A stretch of 64,000 nt of DNA from Streptomyces antioxidans (lineage in GTDB: Bacteria; Actinomycetota; Actinomycetes; Streptomycetales; Streptomycetaceae). A model generated the notes under the pieces. It searched no databases. It had not been told where the DNA came from and saw nothing but the letters and a program-made list of their open reading frames with translations. Location: the NCBI RefSeq assembly GCF_000968685.2, contig NZ_LAKD02000088.1:1-64000 (forward strand). The letters are read 5' to 3'. The translations under genes were made by a program, and so were the position numbers. Of this stretch, positions 8,000 through 17,579 are shown piece by piece (the stretch's first letter is position 1; each line of letters opens with the position of its first letter).

Positions 8000-8962
8000 A
8001 TGAGCAGCAACGCTCTCCATGTTCCCGTCATGCTCCAGCGCTGCCTGGACATGCTGGCCCCCGCCCTCACCCAGCCCGGCGCGGTCGTGGTCGACTGCAC
8101 CCTGGGCCTCGGAGGCCACAGCGAGGCGCTGTTGCGCGACTTCCCCGAGGCCCGGCTCATCGCCCTCGACCGCGACCCGTCCGCACTGCGGCTCGCCGGG
8201 GAGCGGCTTGCCCCTTACGGCGATCGGGCGACGCTGGTCCACGCGGTCTACGACGAGCTGCCCGAGGTCCTCGACCGGCTCGGCGTCCCGCGCGTCCAGG
8301 GGATCCTCTTCGACCTCGGCGTGTCGTCCATGCAGCTGGACGAGGCCGGGCGCGGCTTCGCCTACGCCCAGGACGCCCCGCTGGACATGCGGATGGACCA
8401 GACCACCGGTGTCAGCGCGGCCGAGGTGCTCAACACCTATCCGCCGGGCGATCTGGTGCGCATCCTGCGGACGTACGGCGAGGAGAAGTTCGCCAGGAAG
8501 ATCGTGGACGCCGTGGTGCGTGAGCGCGCCAAGGAGCCGTTCACCAACAGCGCCCGGCTCGTCGAGCTGATCCGCGACGCGCTGCCGCAGGCCGCCAAGC
8601 GCACCGGCGGCAATCCGGCCAAGCGCACCTTCCAAGCGCTGCGGATCGAGGTCAACGGGGAGCTCGCGGTCCTGGAGCGGGCCATCCCGGCAGCCGTAAG
8701 GGCGCTCGCGGTCGGCGGCCGGATCGCCGTGCTGTCGTATCACTCGCTGGAGGACCGCCTGGTCAAGCAGGTGCTCGCGGCCGGTGCCAGCCATACGGCG
8801 CCCCCGGGGCTGCCGGTCATCCCCGAGCAGTACCAGCCCCGGCTGAAGCTGCTCACCCGTGGCGCGGAGCTGCCCACCGAGGACGAGATCGCCGAGAACC
8901 GCCGGGCCACCCCGGCGCGGTTCCGGGGGGCGGAGCGCATCCGGGAAGAGGTCGCCCCATGA
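8000..8962 (+). CDS. rsmH: 16S rRNA (cytosine-1402 N4)-methyltransferase
   Basis: RsmH (MraW) methylates N4 of C1402 in 16S rRNA using SAM. This 320-residue protein has HVPVMLQRCLDMLAP at the N-terminus, the SAM site VDCTLGLGGHSEALL at about residues 31-45, ILFDLGVSSMQLDEAGRGF in the middle, and LSYHSLEDRLVK near the C-terminus, all family hallmarks. The ATG at 8000 gives the family's usual length. It is the first gene of the dcw cluster and overlaps ftsL by four bases (ATGA). Confidence 0.96.
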   Translation: MSSNALHVPVMLQRCLDMLAPALTQPGAVVVDCTLGLGGHSEALLRDFPEARLIALDRDPSALRLAGERLAPYGDRATLVHAVYDELPEVLDRLGVPRVQGILFDLGVSSMQLDEAGRGFAYAQDAPLDMRMDQTTGVSAAEVLNTYPPGDLVRILRTYGEEKFARKIVDAVVRERAKEPFTNSARLVELIRDALPQAAKRTGGNPAKRTFQALRIEVNGELAVLERAIPAAVRALAVGGRIAVLSYHSLEDRLVKQVLAAGASHTAPPGLPVIPEQYQPRLKLLTRGAELPTEDEIAENRRATPARFRGAERIREEVAP

Positions 8963-9573
8963 GCGCGCGGGGGACGGGCCCGAAAGGACGGCCGGCGCCG
9001 GGCGCCACCACGGCCAGGCGCACGCCCTTCGTGCTGCTCGTCGTGGTCCTGCTCGGCTCCGGCCTGATCGCACTGCTGCTGCTGAACTCCTCCCTCAACC
9101 AGGGTTCTTTCGAGCTCACCAGACTGGAGAAGCAGACCAAGGAGCTCACCGACGAGCGCCAGGCCCTCCAGCAGGACGTGGACAAGCTCTCCGCGCCCGG
9201 CGAGCTGGAGCGGCGCGCCCGGGAGCTGGGGATGGTGCCCGGCGGCACCCCCGTCTTCCTCAACCCGGACGGCTCGGTCAGTGGGGTGCCCGCCCCCGCC
9301 ACGGGGCAGCCCTCGGCCCTCGGCGGCCCCGGCCAGGTGCTGCCGCCCTCGCTCGGAACCACGCCGTCCGAGGCGTCGCCCGTCGCGTCCGAGGCGTCGC
9401 CCACTCCGTCCGCCCTCGTGCCGCCGGCGCTGCCGACGTCGCCGACCGCCACGGCTTCGGTGAGCCCGTGGGTGCTGCCCACAGGGTCCCCCGCGTCCAC
9501 CCCCGCCTCCACCCCTCCTTCGGCATCCGCCTCCGCCTCCGCCTCCGCGAACTCCACCCCGGCCCCTCAGTAG
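8959..9573 (+). CDS. ftsL: Cell division protein FtsL
   Basis: This 204-residue bitopic membrane protein has a short basic cytoplasmic tail, a transmembrane helix at about residues 23-43, and a coiled coil at about 50-90 (LTRLEKQTKELTDERQALQ). A long Pro/Ser/Ala/Thr-rich C-terminal tail of about 95 residues ends in a Ser-Ala run. FtsL acts with FtsQ and DivIC/FtsB to activate FtsW-FtsI at the septum. Sequence conservation in this family is low, so the call rests on topology, coiled coil and position between rsmH and ftsI. Its ATG overlaps the rsmH stop codon. Confidence 0.88.
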   Translation: MSARGTGPKGRPAPGATTARRTPFVLLVVVLLGSGLIALLLLNSSLNQGSFELTRLEKQTKELTDERQALQQDVDKLSAPGELERRARELGMVPGGTPVFLNPDGSVSGVPAPATGQPSALGGPGQVLPPSLGTTPSEASPVASEASPTPSALVPPALPTSPTATASVSPWVLPTGSPASTPASTPPSASASASASANSTPAPQ

Positions 9574-9748
9574 GTGACACGGTGACGCGACCCCCAGCCT
9601 GCGCCCAGCCCACCCCGCCCGCGTGGACGACCCCCCGGGCACGGCGGACGGCCACCGACCCAAGGGCGGCCACCGCCCCGTGGGCAGTCGCCGAGCCGCA
9701 GATCGCCACCCACCCGAAGGCGGTCACCGTCCCGAGGGCGGCCGTCGC

Positions 9749-11737
9749 GTGAGCGCGCCCCAGGACCCCCGGCGCCGCGGGGTGCCCGGCCCGGGCGGCC
9801 CCCGCGGCGACCGCCGCCCGCGCCAGGACCCGGCGCGGCGCCCCGATGAGCGCCGCCGCCAGGGCGCACCGCCCGGCCGTCCGGGCCCGCGCCCCCGCCC
9901 CGGCGCCCCCCAGCAGCTGCGGCTGGGCAGCCCGCGCCCCCGGCTGCGGCTGATCAGCCTCGGCCTCACCCTCGTCATGCTGGCCTTCGTCGTACGGCTG
10001 CTGCAGGTACAGGCCGTCGACGCCAGCGCCTACGCGGCCAAGGCCAACGTCAACCGCTACATCCCGGTGAAGCTGTCCGCCGAGCGCGGCTCCATCACCG
10101 ACCGCAACGGTGTCGACCTGGCGACCACGGTGGACGCCTACGACATCACCGCCGCCCCCGACCTCCTCACCCCCAAGACGGCCAAGACCCGTGACGCGCC
10201 GCACCAGGCCGCGGCCCTGCTCGCGCCGATCCTCGGCAAGGACCAGGCGGACCTGGAGAAGAAGCTCACCGACAACCCCAGGTCGCAGTACGTCGTGCTG
10301 GCCCGGCAGCAGTCCCCGCAGGTCTGGAACCAGATCAAGGACCTGAAGAGCGCCCTCGACGACGCGGCGACCAAGGGCAAGGGCACCAATGTCCTGGCCG
10401 GGGTCAACCGTGAGGCGCACAGCAAGCGGGTCTATCCGAACGGGGACCTCGCCGCCGGGATACTGGGTTTCGTGGGCGCCGACGGACGCGGCTCCGCCGG
10501 GCTGGAGCAGCAGCTCAACAAGAAGCTCGCGGGCAAGGACGGCAAGCGCGTCTACGCCCAGTCCGGCGGCCACCAGGTGCCCACCGGCGACGTCAGGGAG
10601 CAGCCCGCGGTCTCCGGCAGCGACTACGAGCTGACCATCGACCGGGACATCCAGTGGGCCGCCCAGAGCGCCATCGCCGACCAGGTGCGCAAGTCCGGGG
10701 CCGACCGCGGCTATGTCATCGTCCAGGACACCCGCACCGGACAGCTCCTGGCCATGGCCAACGCCCCCAGCTTCGACCCCAACGACATCACCACCACGGA
10801 CGCCGACGACCTGGGCAACGCCGCGGTCTCCGACGCCTACGAGCCCGGCAGCGTCAGCAAGCTGATGTCCATGGCCGCCGTCCTCCAGGAGGGCGTGGCG
10901 CGCTGGGACACCCATGTGGTGGTCCCCAACCGGCTGCCCCGCGCGGACCGTGCCTTCGCCGACGACATCGACCACGCGACCTGGTACCTCACGCTCAACG
11001 GCGTGCTCGCCAAGTCCAGCAACATCGGCACGATCCTCGCCACCGAGCAACTGGCCAAGACCAAGCGGCAGAAGAACCGGATCCTCTACTCCTATCTGCG
11101 CAAGTTCGGGATCGGCCAGCCCACCGGGCTCGGCTTCCCCGGCGAAACCCCGGGCATCCTGGCCAAGCCGGAGGACTGGAGCGCCTCGCAGCAGTACACC
11201 ATCCCCTTCGGCCAGGGGCTGTCGCTCAACGCCGTCCAGGCGGCCTCGGTGTACTCGACCATCGCCAACGGGGGCGAGCGCATCGCGCCCACGCTCGTCC
11301 GCGGCGCCAGGGGGCCCGGCGGCGACTTCACCGCGGCGCCCGCCCCCGAGAAGACCCGTGTCGTCAGTAAGGAGACCGCGAAGACGCTCGCCGAGATGCT
11401 GGAGTCGGTCGTCGACGATCAGCAGGGCACCGGCGCCAAGGCGAAGATCGCGGGCTATCGTGTCGCGGGCAAGACCGGCACCTCCAACCGGGTGGACCCC
11501 AAGACCGGCCGCTACCGCGGCTACACCGCGTCCTTCGCCGGCTTCGCCCCGGCCGACAAACCCCGGCTCACCGTCTACTGCGCCGTTCAGAACCCGACCA
11601 AGGGCAGCTACTTCGGCGGCCAGGTCTGCGGACCGGTCTACAAGAAGGTCATGGAATTCGGCCTCAAGGCCCTGCAGGTCCCGCCGTCCGGGAAGCAGCC
11701 CAAACGGCTCCCGGTGAGCTACGGCCCGGGCCAGTGA
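9749..11737 (+). CDS. ftsI: Division-specific class B penicillin-binding protein (FtsI/PBP3)
   Basis: This septal peptidoglycan transpeptidase has a basic cytoplasmic tail of about 65 residues and one transmembrane helix (LISLGLTLVMLAFVVRLLQV). A dimerization domain follows, then the transpeptidase domain with SVSK (nucleophile Ser368), SSN (423-425) and KTGTS (from Lys575). The GTG at 9749 gives 662 residues beginning VSAPQDPRRRGVPGPG. The frame is open back to a GTG at 9623, but that extra part is a low-complexity Gly-His-Arg-Pro repeat and is less likely coding. It is part of the dcw operon and the partner of FtsW. Confidence 0.94.
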   Translation: MSAPQDPRRRGVPGPGGPRGDRRPRQDPARRPDERRRQGAPPGRPGPRPRPGAPQQLRLGSPRPRLRLISLGLTLVMLAFVVRLLQVQAVDASAYAAKANVNRYIPVKLSAERGSITDRNGVDLATTVDAYDITAAPDLLTPKTAKTRDAPHQAAALLAPILGKDQADLEKKLTDNPRSQYVVLARQQSPQVWNQIKDLKSALDDAATKGKGTNVLAGVNREAHSKRVYPNGDLAAGILGFVGADGRGSAGLEQQLNKKLAGKDGKRVYAQSGGHQVPTGDVREQPAVSGSDYELTIDRDIQWAAQSAIADQVRKSGADRGYVIVQDTRTGQLLAMANAPSFDPNDITTTDADDLGNAAVSDAYEPGSVSKLMSMAAVLQEGVARWDTHVVVPNRLPRADRAFADDIDHATWYLTLNGVLAKSSNIGTILATEQLAKTKRQKNRILYSYLRKFGIGQPTGLGFPGETPGILAKPEDWSASQQYTIPFGQGLSLNAVQAASVYSTIANGGERIAPTLVRGARGPGGDFTAAPAPEKTRVVSKETAKTLAEMLESVVDDQQGTGAKAKIAGYRVAGKTGTSNRVDPKTGRYRGYTASFAGFAPADKPRLTVYCAVQNPTKGSYFGGQVCGPVYKKVMEFGLKALQVPPSGKQPKRLPVSYGPGQ

Positions 11738-11896
11738 GCGGGTCCCGCAGTGACGACGATCACGCCGGACCCCGGGAACCACGGTCCGGTACGGCCCCGT
11801 ACCGCCGCCTCATTTCGCGGGGGAGCGGGTCTCCCGGGTACGCTCACCGCCGTGCCCCAAGCTGATCAGTCCCAAACCCCTCAGAAGGACGTTTCT

Positions 11897-13510
11897 GTGG
11901 AATACCCGGGAGCGCCCCGTCCTCTCCAGGTCCGCCCGATCCCGCTGGTGGACCTGGCGGATCAGCTGGGCGTCGAAGCCCCCGAAGCCCCGGAAGGGGC
12001 CGCGGTCACCGGGATCACCCATGACTCGCGGGCCGTACGCCCCGGGGATGTGTACGCCGCGCTGGCCGGTGCCCGTCTCCACGGCGCGGACTTCGCCGCC
12101 CAGGCCGCCGACCTCGGCGCGGTCGCGGTGCTGACCGACCCGGCGGGTGCCGAGCGTGCCGCCGCCACCGGCCTGCCGGTCCTCGCGGTGGACAACCCGC
12201 GCGGCCGGATGGGCGCGCTGGCCGCCACGATCTACGGTGAGCCGGGGAGCGACCTGCTCCAGCTCGGCATCACCGGCACCTCGGGCAAGACCACGACCGC
12301 GTATCTCATCGAGGGCGGCCTCAAGGCCGCCGCGAAGCACGATGGCGGCCTTACGGGTCTCATCGGCACCGTCGAGACGCGGATCGGCGACGAGCGCATC
12401 AAGTCCGAGCGCACCACCCCCGAGGCCACCGATCTGCAGGCGCTGTTCGCGGTGATGCGGGAGCGCGACGTCCACTCGGTCGTCATGGAGGTCTCCAGCC
12501 ACGCCCTGGTCCTCGGCCGCGTCGACGGCTGCGTCTTCGACGTGGCGGTCTTCAACAACCTCAGCCCGGAGCACATGGAGTTCCACTCCGGCATGGAGGA
12601 CTACTTCCAGGCCAAGGCCCAGCTGTTCACCAAGGCCCGCAGCCGCCTCGGAGTGATCAACTACGACGATGAGTACGGCCGCCGTCTGATCGAGCAGTCC
12701 GAGGTGCCCGTCACCACCTTCTCCGCCGAGGGCCACCCCGACGCCCACTGGCGCGCCGCGGACGTCGAGGTCGGCCCGCTCGGCTCGACCTTCACCGCCG
12801 TCGGCCCGAACGGCGAGTCCGTACGGGCCGCCGCGCCCCTCCCCGGCCCCTTCAACGTGGCCAACGCGCTCGCCGCCGTCGTCGCCCTCGCCGTCGCCGG
12901 GATCGACCCGCAGACGGCCGCCGACGGCGTCGCCGCCGTCCCCGGCGTCCCCGGCCGGCTGGAGCGGGTCGACGTGGGCCAGCCCTACCTCGCGGTCGTC
13001 GACTACGCCCATAAGACCGACGCCGTGGAGTCGGTGCTGCGTGCCCTCCGCAAGGTGACCGACGGCAGGCTGCACGCCGTCCTCGGCTGCGGCGGTGACC
13101 GCGATCGGCTCAAGCGCGGCCCCATGGGTGCCGCGGTGGCCCGGTACTCCGACACGGCCGTCCTCACCTCCGACAACCCCCGCTCCGAGGACCCGCTCGC
13201 GATCCTCGCCGCCATGCTCGCGGGCGCCGCCGAGGTGCCCGCTCACGAGCGCGGTGATGTGCTGGTCGAGGAGGACCGGGCCAACGCCATCGCGGCCGCC
13301 GTCGCCCGCGCCGAGGCGGGTGACACCGTCATCGTGGCGGGCAAGGGCCACGAGCAGGGACAGGACATCGCGGGCGTGATCCGGGCCTTCGACGACCGCC
13401 AGGTACTCCGTGAAGCCATCGAGCTCAGTGAGCGAGCCCGCGGACGCGATGCCACGCGCCCCGAAGCGAGCCCACAGCACCGGGACAAACACCTAGACGA
13501 CCAGGGATGA
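11897..13510 (+). CDS. murE: UDP-MurNAc-tripeptide synthetase (MurE)
   Basis: MurE adds diaminopimelate to UDP-MurNAc-L-Ala-D-Glu with ATP. The ATP loop GTSGKTT is at about residues 124-130, and the DNPR motif at 426-429 marks diaminopimelate-using enzymes, which fits the LL-DAP walls of Streptomyces. I prefer the GTG at 11897 because AGAAGGAC precedes it at good spacing. The frame is open to 11750, but the last codons before 11897 lose the strong GC bias at third positions. The longer version would add 49 residues. It follows ftsI and precedes murF in the operon. Confidence 0.92.
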   Translation: MEYPGAPRPLQVRPIPLVDLADQLGVEAPEAPEGAAVTGITHDSRAVRPGDVYAALAGARLHGADFAAQAADLGAVAVLTDPAGAERAAATGLPVLAVDNPRGRMGALAATIYGEPGSDLLQLGITGTSGKTTTAYLIEGGLKAAAKHDGGLTGLIGTVETRIGDERIKSERTTPEATDLQALFAVMRERDVHSVVMEVSSHALVLGRVDGCVFDVAVFNNLSPEHMEFHSGMEDYFQAKAQLFTKARSRLGVINYDDEYGRRLIEQSEVPVTTFSAEGHPDAHWRAADVEVGPLGSTFTAVGPNGESVRAAAPLPGPFNVANALAAVVALAVAGIDPQTAADGVAAVPGVPGRLERVDVGQPYLAVVDYAHKTDAVESVLRALRKVTDGRLHAVLGCGGDRDRLKRGPMGAAVARYSDTAVLTSDNPRSEDPLAILAAMLAGAAEVPAHERGDVLVEEDRANAIAAAVARAEAGDTVIVAGKGHEQGQDIAGVIRAFDDRQVLREAIELSERARGRDATRPEASPQHRDKHLDDQG

Positions 13511-13572
13511 CAGACCGCCATGCGCGCACCAGCCCTCTCCAGGCAGCTCTCCCGCACGGCCGGAGGTGATCA

Positions 13573-15012
13573 GTGATCGCACTGTCCCTCACCGAGATCG
13601 CCGGCCTAGTCGGTGGACAGCCGCACGACATACCGGACCCGGACCTGAAGGTCACGGGCCCCGTCGTGATCGACTCCCGTGAGGTGCGGCCGGGCAGCCT
13701 CTTCGCCGCGCTCCCCGGGGAGCGCGTGGACGGCCACGACTTCGCCGGGGGCGCGGTCGCGGCGGGTGCCGTGGCGGTCCTGGCCGCCCGCCCCGTCGGC
13801 ACCCCGGACGCCCCCGTACCGGCGATCGTCGTCCCCGACGTCATCGCCGCCATGGGAGCGCTCGCGCGCGCCGTCGTGGAGCGCGTGGGCGCCACCGTGG
13901 TCGCCCTCACCGGCTCCGCGGGCAAGACGAGCACCAAGGACCTCATCGCCCAGCTGCTCCAGCGCCGCGGCCCCACCGTATGGACGCCGGGCTCCCTCAA
14001 CAACGAGATCGGCCTGCCGCTCACCGCGATGAGCGCCGACGAGGCCACCCAGCACCTGGTGCTGGAGATGGGCGCCCGCGGTAAGGGCCACATCCGGTAT
14101 CTGACGGAACTCACCCCGCCCCGTATCGGACTCGTGCTCAACGTCGGCACCGCCCACATCGGGGAGTTCGGCGGCCGGGAGCAGATCGCCGAGGCCAAGG
14201 GCGAGCTCGTGGAGTCCCTGCCGCCCGCCGCGGAGGGCGGGGTGGCGGTGCTCAACGCCGACGACCCCTTCGTACGCGCCATGGCGTCGCGCACCAAGGC
14301 CCGTGTCGTCCTGTTCGGCGAGGCCGAGGGCGCCGGTGTGCGTGCCGGGAATGTCCGGCTCGCCGACGGCGGCCGCCCCGCCTTCACGCTTCACACCCCT
14401 ACCGGGTGCAGCGAAGTGACCATGCGCCTGTACGGTGAGCACCACGTGTCGAACGCGCTCGCCGCGGCCGCCGTCGCCCATGAGTTGGGCATGTCCGTCG
14501 ACGAGATCGCCGTGGCGCTCTCCGAGGCGGGGCAGCTCTCCCGCTGGCGGATGGAGGTCACCGAGCGCTCGGACGGTGTGACGGTCGTCAACGACGCCTA
14601 CAACGCGAACCCCGAGTCCATGCGAGCAGCGCTGCGTGCGCTGGTCGCGATGGGCGCTGCCACACCGGGGCGTCGCACATGGGCGGTGCTCGGCCCGATG
14701 GCCGAGCTGGGCGAGGAGTCACTGGCCGAGCACGACGCGGTCGGACGGCTGGCCGTCCGGCTCAACGTCAGCAAGCTCGTGGCGGTCGGCGGCCAGGAGG
14801 CCGCCTGGCTGGACATGGGCGCCAAGAACGAGGGTTCGTGGGGTGAGGAGTCGGTGCACGTGTCCGACGTGCGGGCAGCGGTCGATCTGCTGCGTAGCGA
14901 GCTGCGACCGGGGGACGTCGTGTTGGTGAAGGCATCCAGGTCGGTCGGCCTTGAGCGGCTTGCTCAGGCGTTGCTCGACGGTGAGGGTGAGGTCGCCGGC
15001 CGATGGGCATGA
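13573..15012 (+). CDS. murF: UDP-MurNAc-pentapeptide synthetase (MurF)
   Basis: MurF joins D-Ala-D-Ala to the UDP-MurNAc tripeptide with ATP. The 479-residue protein has the Mur-ligase P-loop ALTGSAGKTSTKD at about residues 111-123, a central-domain segment (LNNEIGLPLT), and a C-terminal DAYNANPESMRAAL motif typical of MurF. The GTG start at 13573 has a near-perfect ribosome binding site, GGAGGTGATC. Sixty-two bases separate it from murE. Its stop codon overlaps mraY. Confidence 0.96.
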   Translation: MIALSLTEIAGLVGGQPHDIPDPDLKVTGPVVIDSREVRPGSLFAALPGERVDGHDFAGGAVAAGAVAVLAARPVGTPDAPVPAIVVPDVIAAMGALARAVVERVGATVVALTGSAGKTSTKDLIAQLLQRRGPTVWTPGSLNNEIGLPLTAMSADEATQHLVLEMGARGKGHIRYLTELTPPRIGLVLNVGTAHIGEFGGREQIAEAKGELVESLPPAAEGGVAVLNADDPFVRAMASRTKARVVLFGEAEGAGVRAGNVRLADGGRPAFTLHTPTGCSEVTMRLYGEHHVSNALAAAAVAHELGMSVDEIAVALSEAGQLSRWRMEVTERSDGVTVVNDAYNANPESMRAALRALVAMGAATPGRRTWAVLGPMAELGEESLAEHDAVGRLAVRLNVSKLVAVGGQEAAWLDMGAKNEGSWGEESVHVSDVRAAVDLLRSELRPGDVVLVKASRSVGLERLAQALLDGEGEVAGRWA

Positions 15013-16076
15013 GGCAGGTTCTCTTCTCGGGGGCCATCGGGCTCTTTCTGACCCTGATCGGCACCCCGGTGCTGATCAAGCTGCTGGCCCGCAAGGGCTA
15101 TGGCCAGTTCATCCGGGACGACGGTCCGCGGACGCACGGCAGCAAGAAGGGCACGCCCACGATGGGCGGTATCTCCTTCATCCTGGCCACACTGATCGCC
15201 TACGCCCTGACGAAGGTGATCACGGGCAGTCAGCCGACCTTCTCGGGCGTGCTGGTGCTCTTCCTGTTCGCGGGCATGGGCCTGGTCGGCTTCCTCGACG
15301 ACTACATCAAGATCGTCAAGCAGCGCAGCCTGGGTCTGCGGGCCAAGGCCAAGATGGCGGGGCAGCTGATCGTCGGCATCGCCTTCGCGATCCTCGCACT
15401 GAACTTCGCCGACTCGCGCCAGCAGACCCCCGCCTCCGACCGGCTCTCCTTCGTCCAGGACTTCGGCTGGTCCTTCGGCCCGGTGATCTTCGCGATCTGG
15501 GCGCTGTTCATGATCCTCGCGATGTCGAACGGCGTGAACCTCACCGACGGTCTCGACGGCCTGGCCACCGGCGCCTCCGTGATGGTCTTCGGCGCCTACA
15601 CCTTCATCGGCGTCTGGCAGTACCAGGAGTCCTGCGCCAACGCGCAGACCCTCACCAACCCGTCGTCCTGTTTCGAGGTCAGGGACCCGCTCGATCTGGC
15701 CGTCGTCGCCTCCGCCCTGATGGGCGCGTGCTTCGGCTTCCTGTGGTGGAACACCTCACCCGCCAAGATCTTCATGGGTGACACCGGCTCGCTCGCGCTC
15801 GGCGGCGCGCTCGCCGGCCTCGCCATCTGCTCCCGTACGGAGCTGCTGCTGGCCCTGCTCGGCGGTCTGTTCGTCCTGATCACCATGTCCGTGGTCATCC
15901 AGGTCGGCTCCTTCCGTACCACCGGGCGACGGGTCTTCCGGATGGCACCGCTCCAGCACCACTTCGAACTCAAGGGGTGGAGCGAAGTCCTTGTGGTGGT
16001 CCGGTTCTGGATCATCCAGGGCATGTGCGTGATCGTCGGCCTCGGCCTCTTCTACGCGGGGTGGCGGGCCTCATGA
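15009..16076 (+). CDS. mraY: Phospho-MurNAc-pentapeptide translocase (MraY)
   Basis: MraY transfers phospho-MurNAc-pentapeptide to undecaprenyl phosphate, making lipid I in the inner leaflet. The 355-residue protein is a polytopic membrane enzyme with about ten helices. Family signatures are visible: GTPTMGG, FLDDYIKI, NLTDGLDGLA, GDTGSLALGG and the cytoplasmic LQHHFEL loop. The ATG at 15009 overlaps the murF stop codon as ATGA; an ATG two codons earlier at 15003 is also possible. The murD start overlaps its stop codon in turn. Confidence 0.96.
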   Translation: MRQVLFSGAIGLFLTLIGTPVLIKLLARKGYGQFIRDDGPRTHGSKKGTPTMGGISFILATLIAYALTKVITGSQPTFSGVLVLFLFAGMGLVGFLDDYIKIVKQRSLGLRAKAKMAGQLIVGIAFAILALNFADSRQQTPASDRLSFVQDFGWSFGPVIFAIWALFMILAMSNGVNLTDGLDGLATGASVMVFGAYTFIGVWQYQESCANAQTLTNPSSCFEVRDPLDLAVVASALMGACFGFLWWNTSPAKIFMGDTGSLALGGALAGLAICSRTELLLALLGGLFVLITMSVVIQVGSFRTTGRRVFRMAPLQHHFELKGWSEVLVVVRFWIIQGMCVIVGLGLFYAGWRAS

Positions 16077-17524
16077 CGTCGGGCGCCGCCTCCCCCGACG
16101 TGACCGACCTCGCCGGACGGCAGGTCACCGTCGCCGGACTCGGCGTCTCCGGGGTCCCCGCAGCGCGTGCGCTGCGGGGCCTCGGCGCCTCGGTGACCGT
16201 GGTCAACGGCAGCGACGGCGAACCGCAGCGCGCCCAGGCGGCCGAGCTGGAGCCGCTGGGCATCACCGTCCGCCTCGGCGACGGGGAGACGTTGCCCGAG
16301 GGCGCCGAGCTGATCGTGACCACCCCCGGCTGGAAGCCCACCAGCCCGCTCTTCCTGGCCGCCGCCGAGGCGAACGTGCCCATCTGGGGCGATGTGGAGC
16401 TGGCGTGGCGGCTGCGCCGCGAGGACGCCCCGCCCTGGCTCGCGGTCACCGGCACCAACGGCAAGACGACCACCGTAAGGATGCTGGCGGCCATCCTGGA
16501 GGCGGCCGGGCTGCGCACCGCCGCCGTCGGCAACATCGGCGTCTCGCTCCTGGACATCGTGCTGGGCGACCAGCCGTACGATGTGCTGGCCGTCGAGCTC
16601 TCCAGTTACCAGCTGCACTGGGCGCCCTCGTTGCGCGCCCACTCCGGGGCGGTGCTCAACCTCGCCCCCGACCACCTCGACTGGCACGGCTCCATGGCTG
16701 CCTACGCGGCCGACAAGGGCCGGATCTACGAGGGCAACCAGGTGGCCTGCGTCTACAACGCGGCCGACCCCGCCACCGAGGACCTGGTGCGCGCGGCCGA
16801 CGTCGAGGAGGGCTGCCGGGCCATCGGCTTCACCCTCGGCACCCCAGGGCCCTCCCAGCTCGGCGTCGTGGAGGACATCCTCGTCGACCGGGCCTTCGTG
16901 GCGGACCGCCAGAAGCGGGCGCAGGAGCTCGCCGAGGTCTCCGACGTGAACCCGCCGGCCCCGCACAACATCGCCAACGCCCTGGCGGCGGCCGCCCTGG
17001 CCCGCGCCTACGGCGTCCCGCCGACGGCCGTAAGGGACGGCCTGCGCGCCTTCCGGCCCGATCCGCACCGGGTGGAGCATGTGGCGGACGTCGGGGGCGT
17101 GGCCTACGTCGACGACTCCAAGGCGACCAACACCCATGCCGCGGAGGCGTCGTTGGGCGCCTATGAGCACATCGTGTGGATCGCGGGCGGCCTCGCCAAG
17201 GGGGCCACCTTCGACGAGCTCGTCCTTACGGCGGCCAAGCGGCTGCGCGGCGTGGTGCTGATCGGCGCCGACCGCGCCCTGATCCGGGAAGCGCTCGCGC
17301 GACACGCAGCCGATGTCCCGGTCGTGGACCTCGACCGGACCGACACTGGGGCGATGGCCGCGGCCGTGCGCGAAGCGGCGCGGCTCGCCCGGCCGGGCGA
17401 TACCGTCCTGATGGCCCCGGCCTGTGCCTCGATGGACATGTTCATCAACTACAACAGGCGGGGCGAGGCCTTCGCCGCGGCGGTTCACGACCTGGCCTCC
17501 GGCCCGGTCCCGGACGACCAGTAG
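16073..17524 (+). CDS. murD: UDP-MurNAc-L-alanine:D-glutamate ligase (MurD)
   Basis: MurD adds D-Glu to UDP-MurNAc-L-Ala using ATP. The 483-residue protein has an N-terminal Rossmann-like UDP-binding motif (AGLGVSG at about 21-27), the ATP loop VTGTNGKTTT at 125-134, and C-terminal VDDSKATNTHA and MAPACASMDMF segments typical of MurD. The ATG at 16073 overlaps the mraY stop codon as ATGA. An open frame beginning further upstream inside mraY is not real. Confidence 0.96.
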   Translation: MTSGAASPDVTDLAGRQVTVAGLGVSGVPAARALRGLGASVTVVNGSDGEPQRAQAAELEPLGITVRLGDGETLPEGAELIVTTPGWKPTSPLFLAAAEANVPIWGDVELAWRLRREDAPPWLAVTGTNGKTTTVRMLAAILEAAGLRTAAVGNIGVSLLDIVLGDQPYDVLAVELSSYQLHWAPSLRAHSGAVLNLAPDHLDWHGSMAAYAADKGRIYEGNQVACVYNAADPATEDLVRAADVEEGCRAIGFTLGTPGPSQLGVVEDILVDRAFVADRQKRAQELAEVSDVNPPAPHNIANALAAAALARAYGVPPTAVRDGLRAFRPDPHRVEHVADVGGVAYVDDSKATNTHAAEASLGAYEHIVWIAGGLAKGATFDELVLTAAKRLRGVVLIGADRALIREALARHAADVPVVDLDRTDTGAMAAAVREAARLARPGDTVLMAPACASMDMFINYNRRGEAFAAAVHDLASGPVPDDQ

Positions 17525-17579
17525 CCCGCCGGTCCCCCGCGGAGGACCGCCCGCGCGGGGAAACCGGAGGGGATACGAC

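Noticed and set aside
7591..8160. N-terminal extension of carbonic anhydrase into the rsmH promoter and gene
   Set aside because: It would overlap the MraZ box and rsmH start; a good ATG at 7590 begins the conserved protein.
9623..9748. 42-residue extension of FtsI
   Set aside because: Low-complexity Gly-His-Arg-Pro repeats; the GTG at 9749 matches the usual start of Streptomyces FtsI as I know it. It remains possible.
9278..11782. Long open frame on the minus strand opposite ftsI
   Set aside because: It is an antisense shadow of a highly GC-biased gene; codon bias and family motifs lie on the plus strand.
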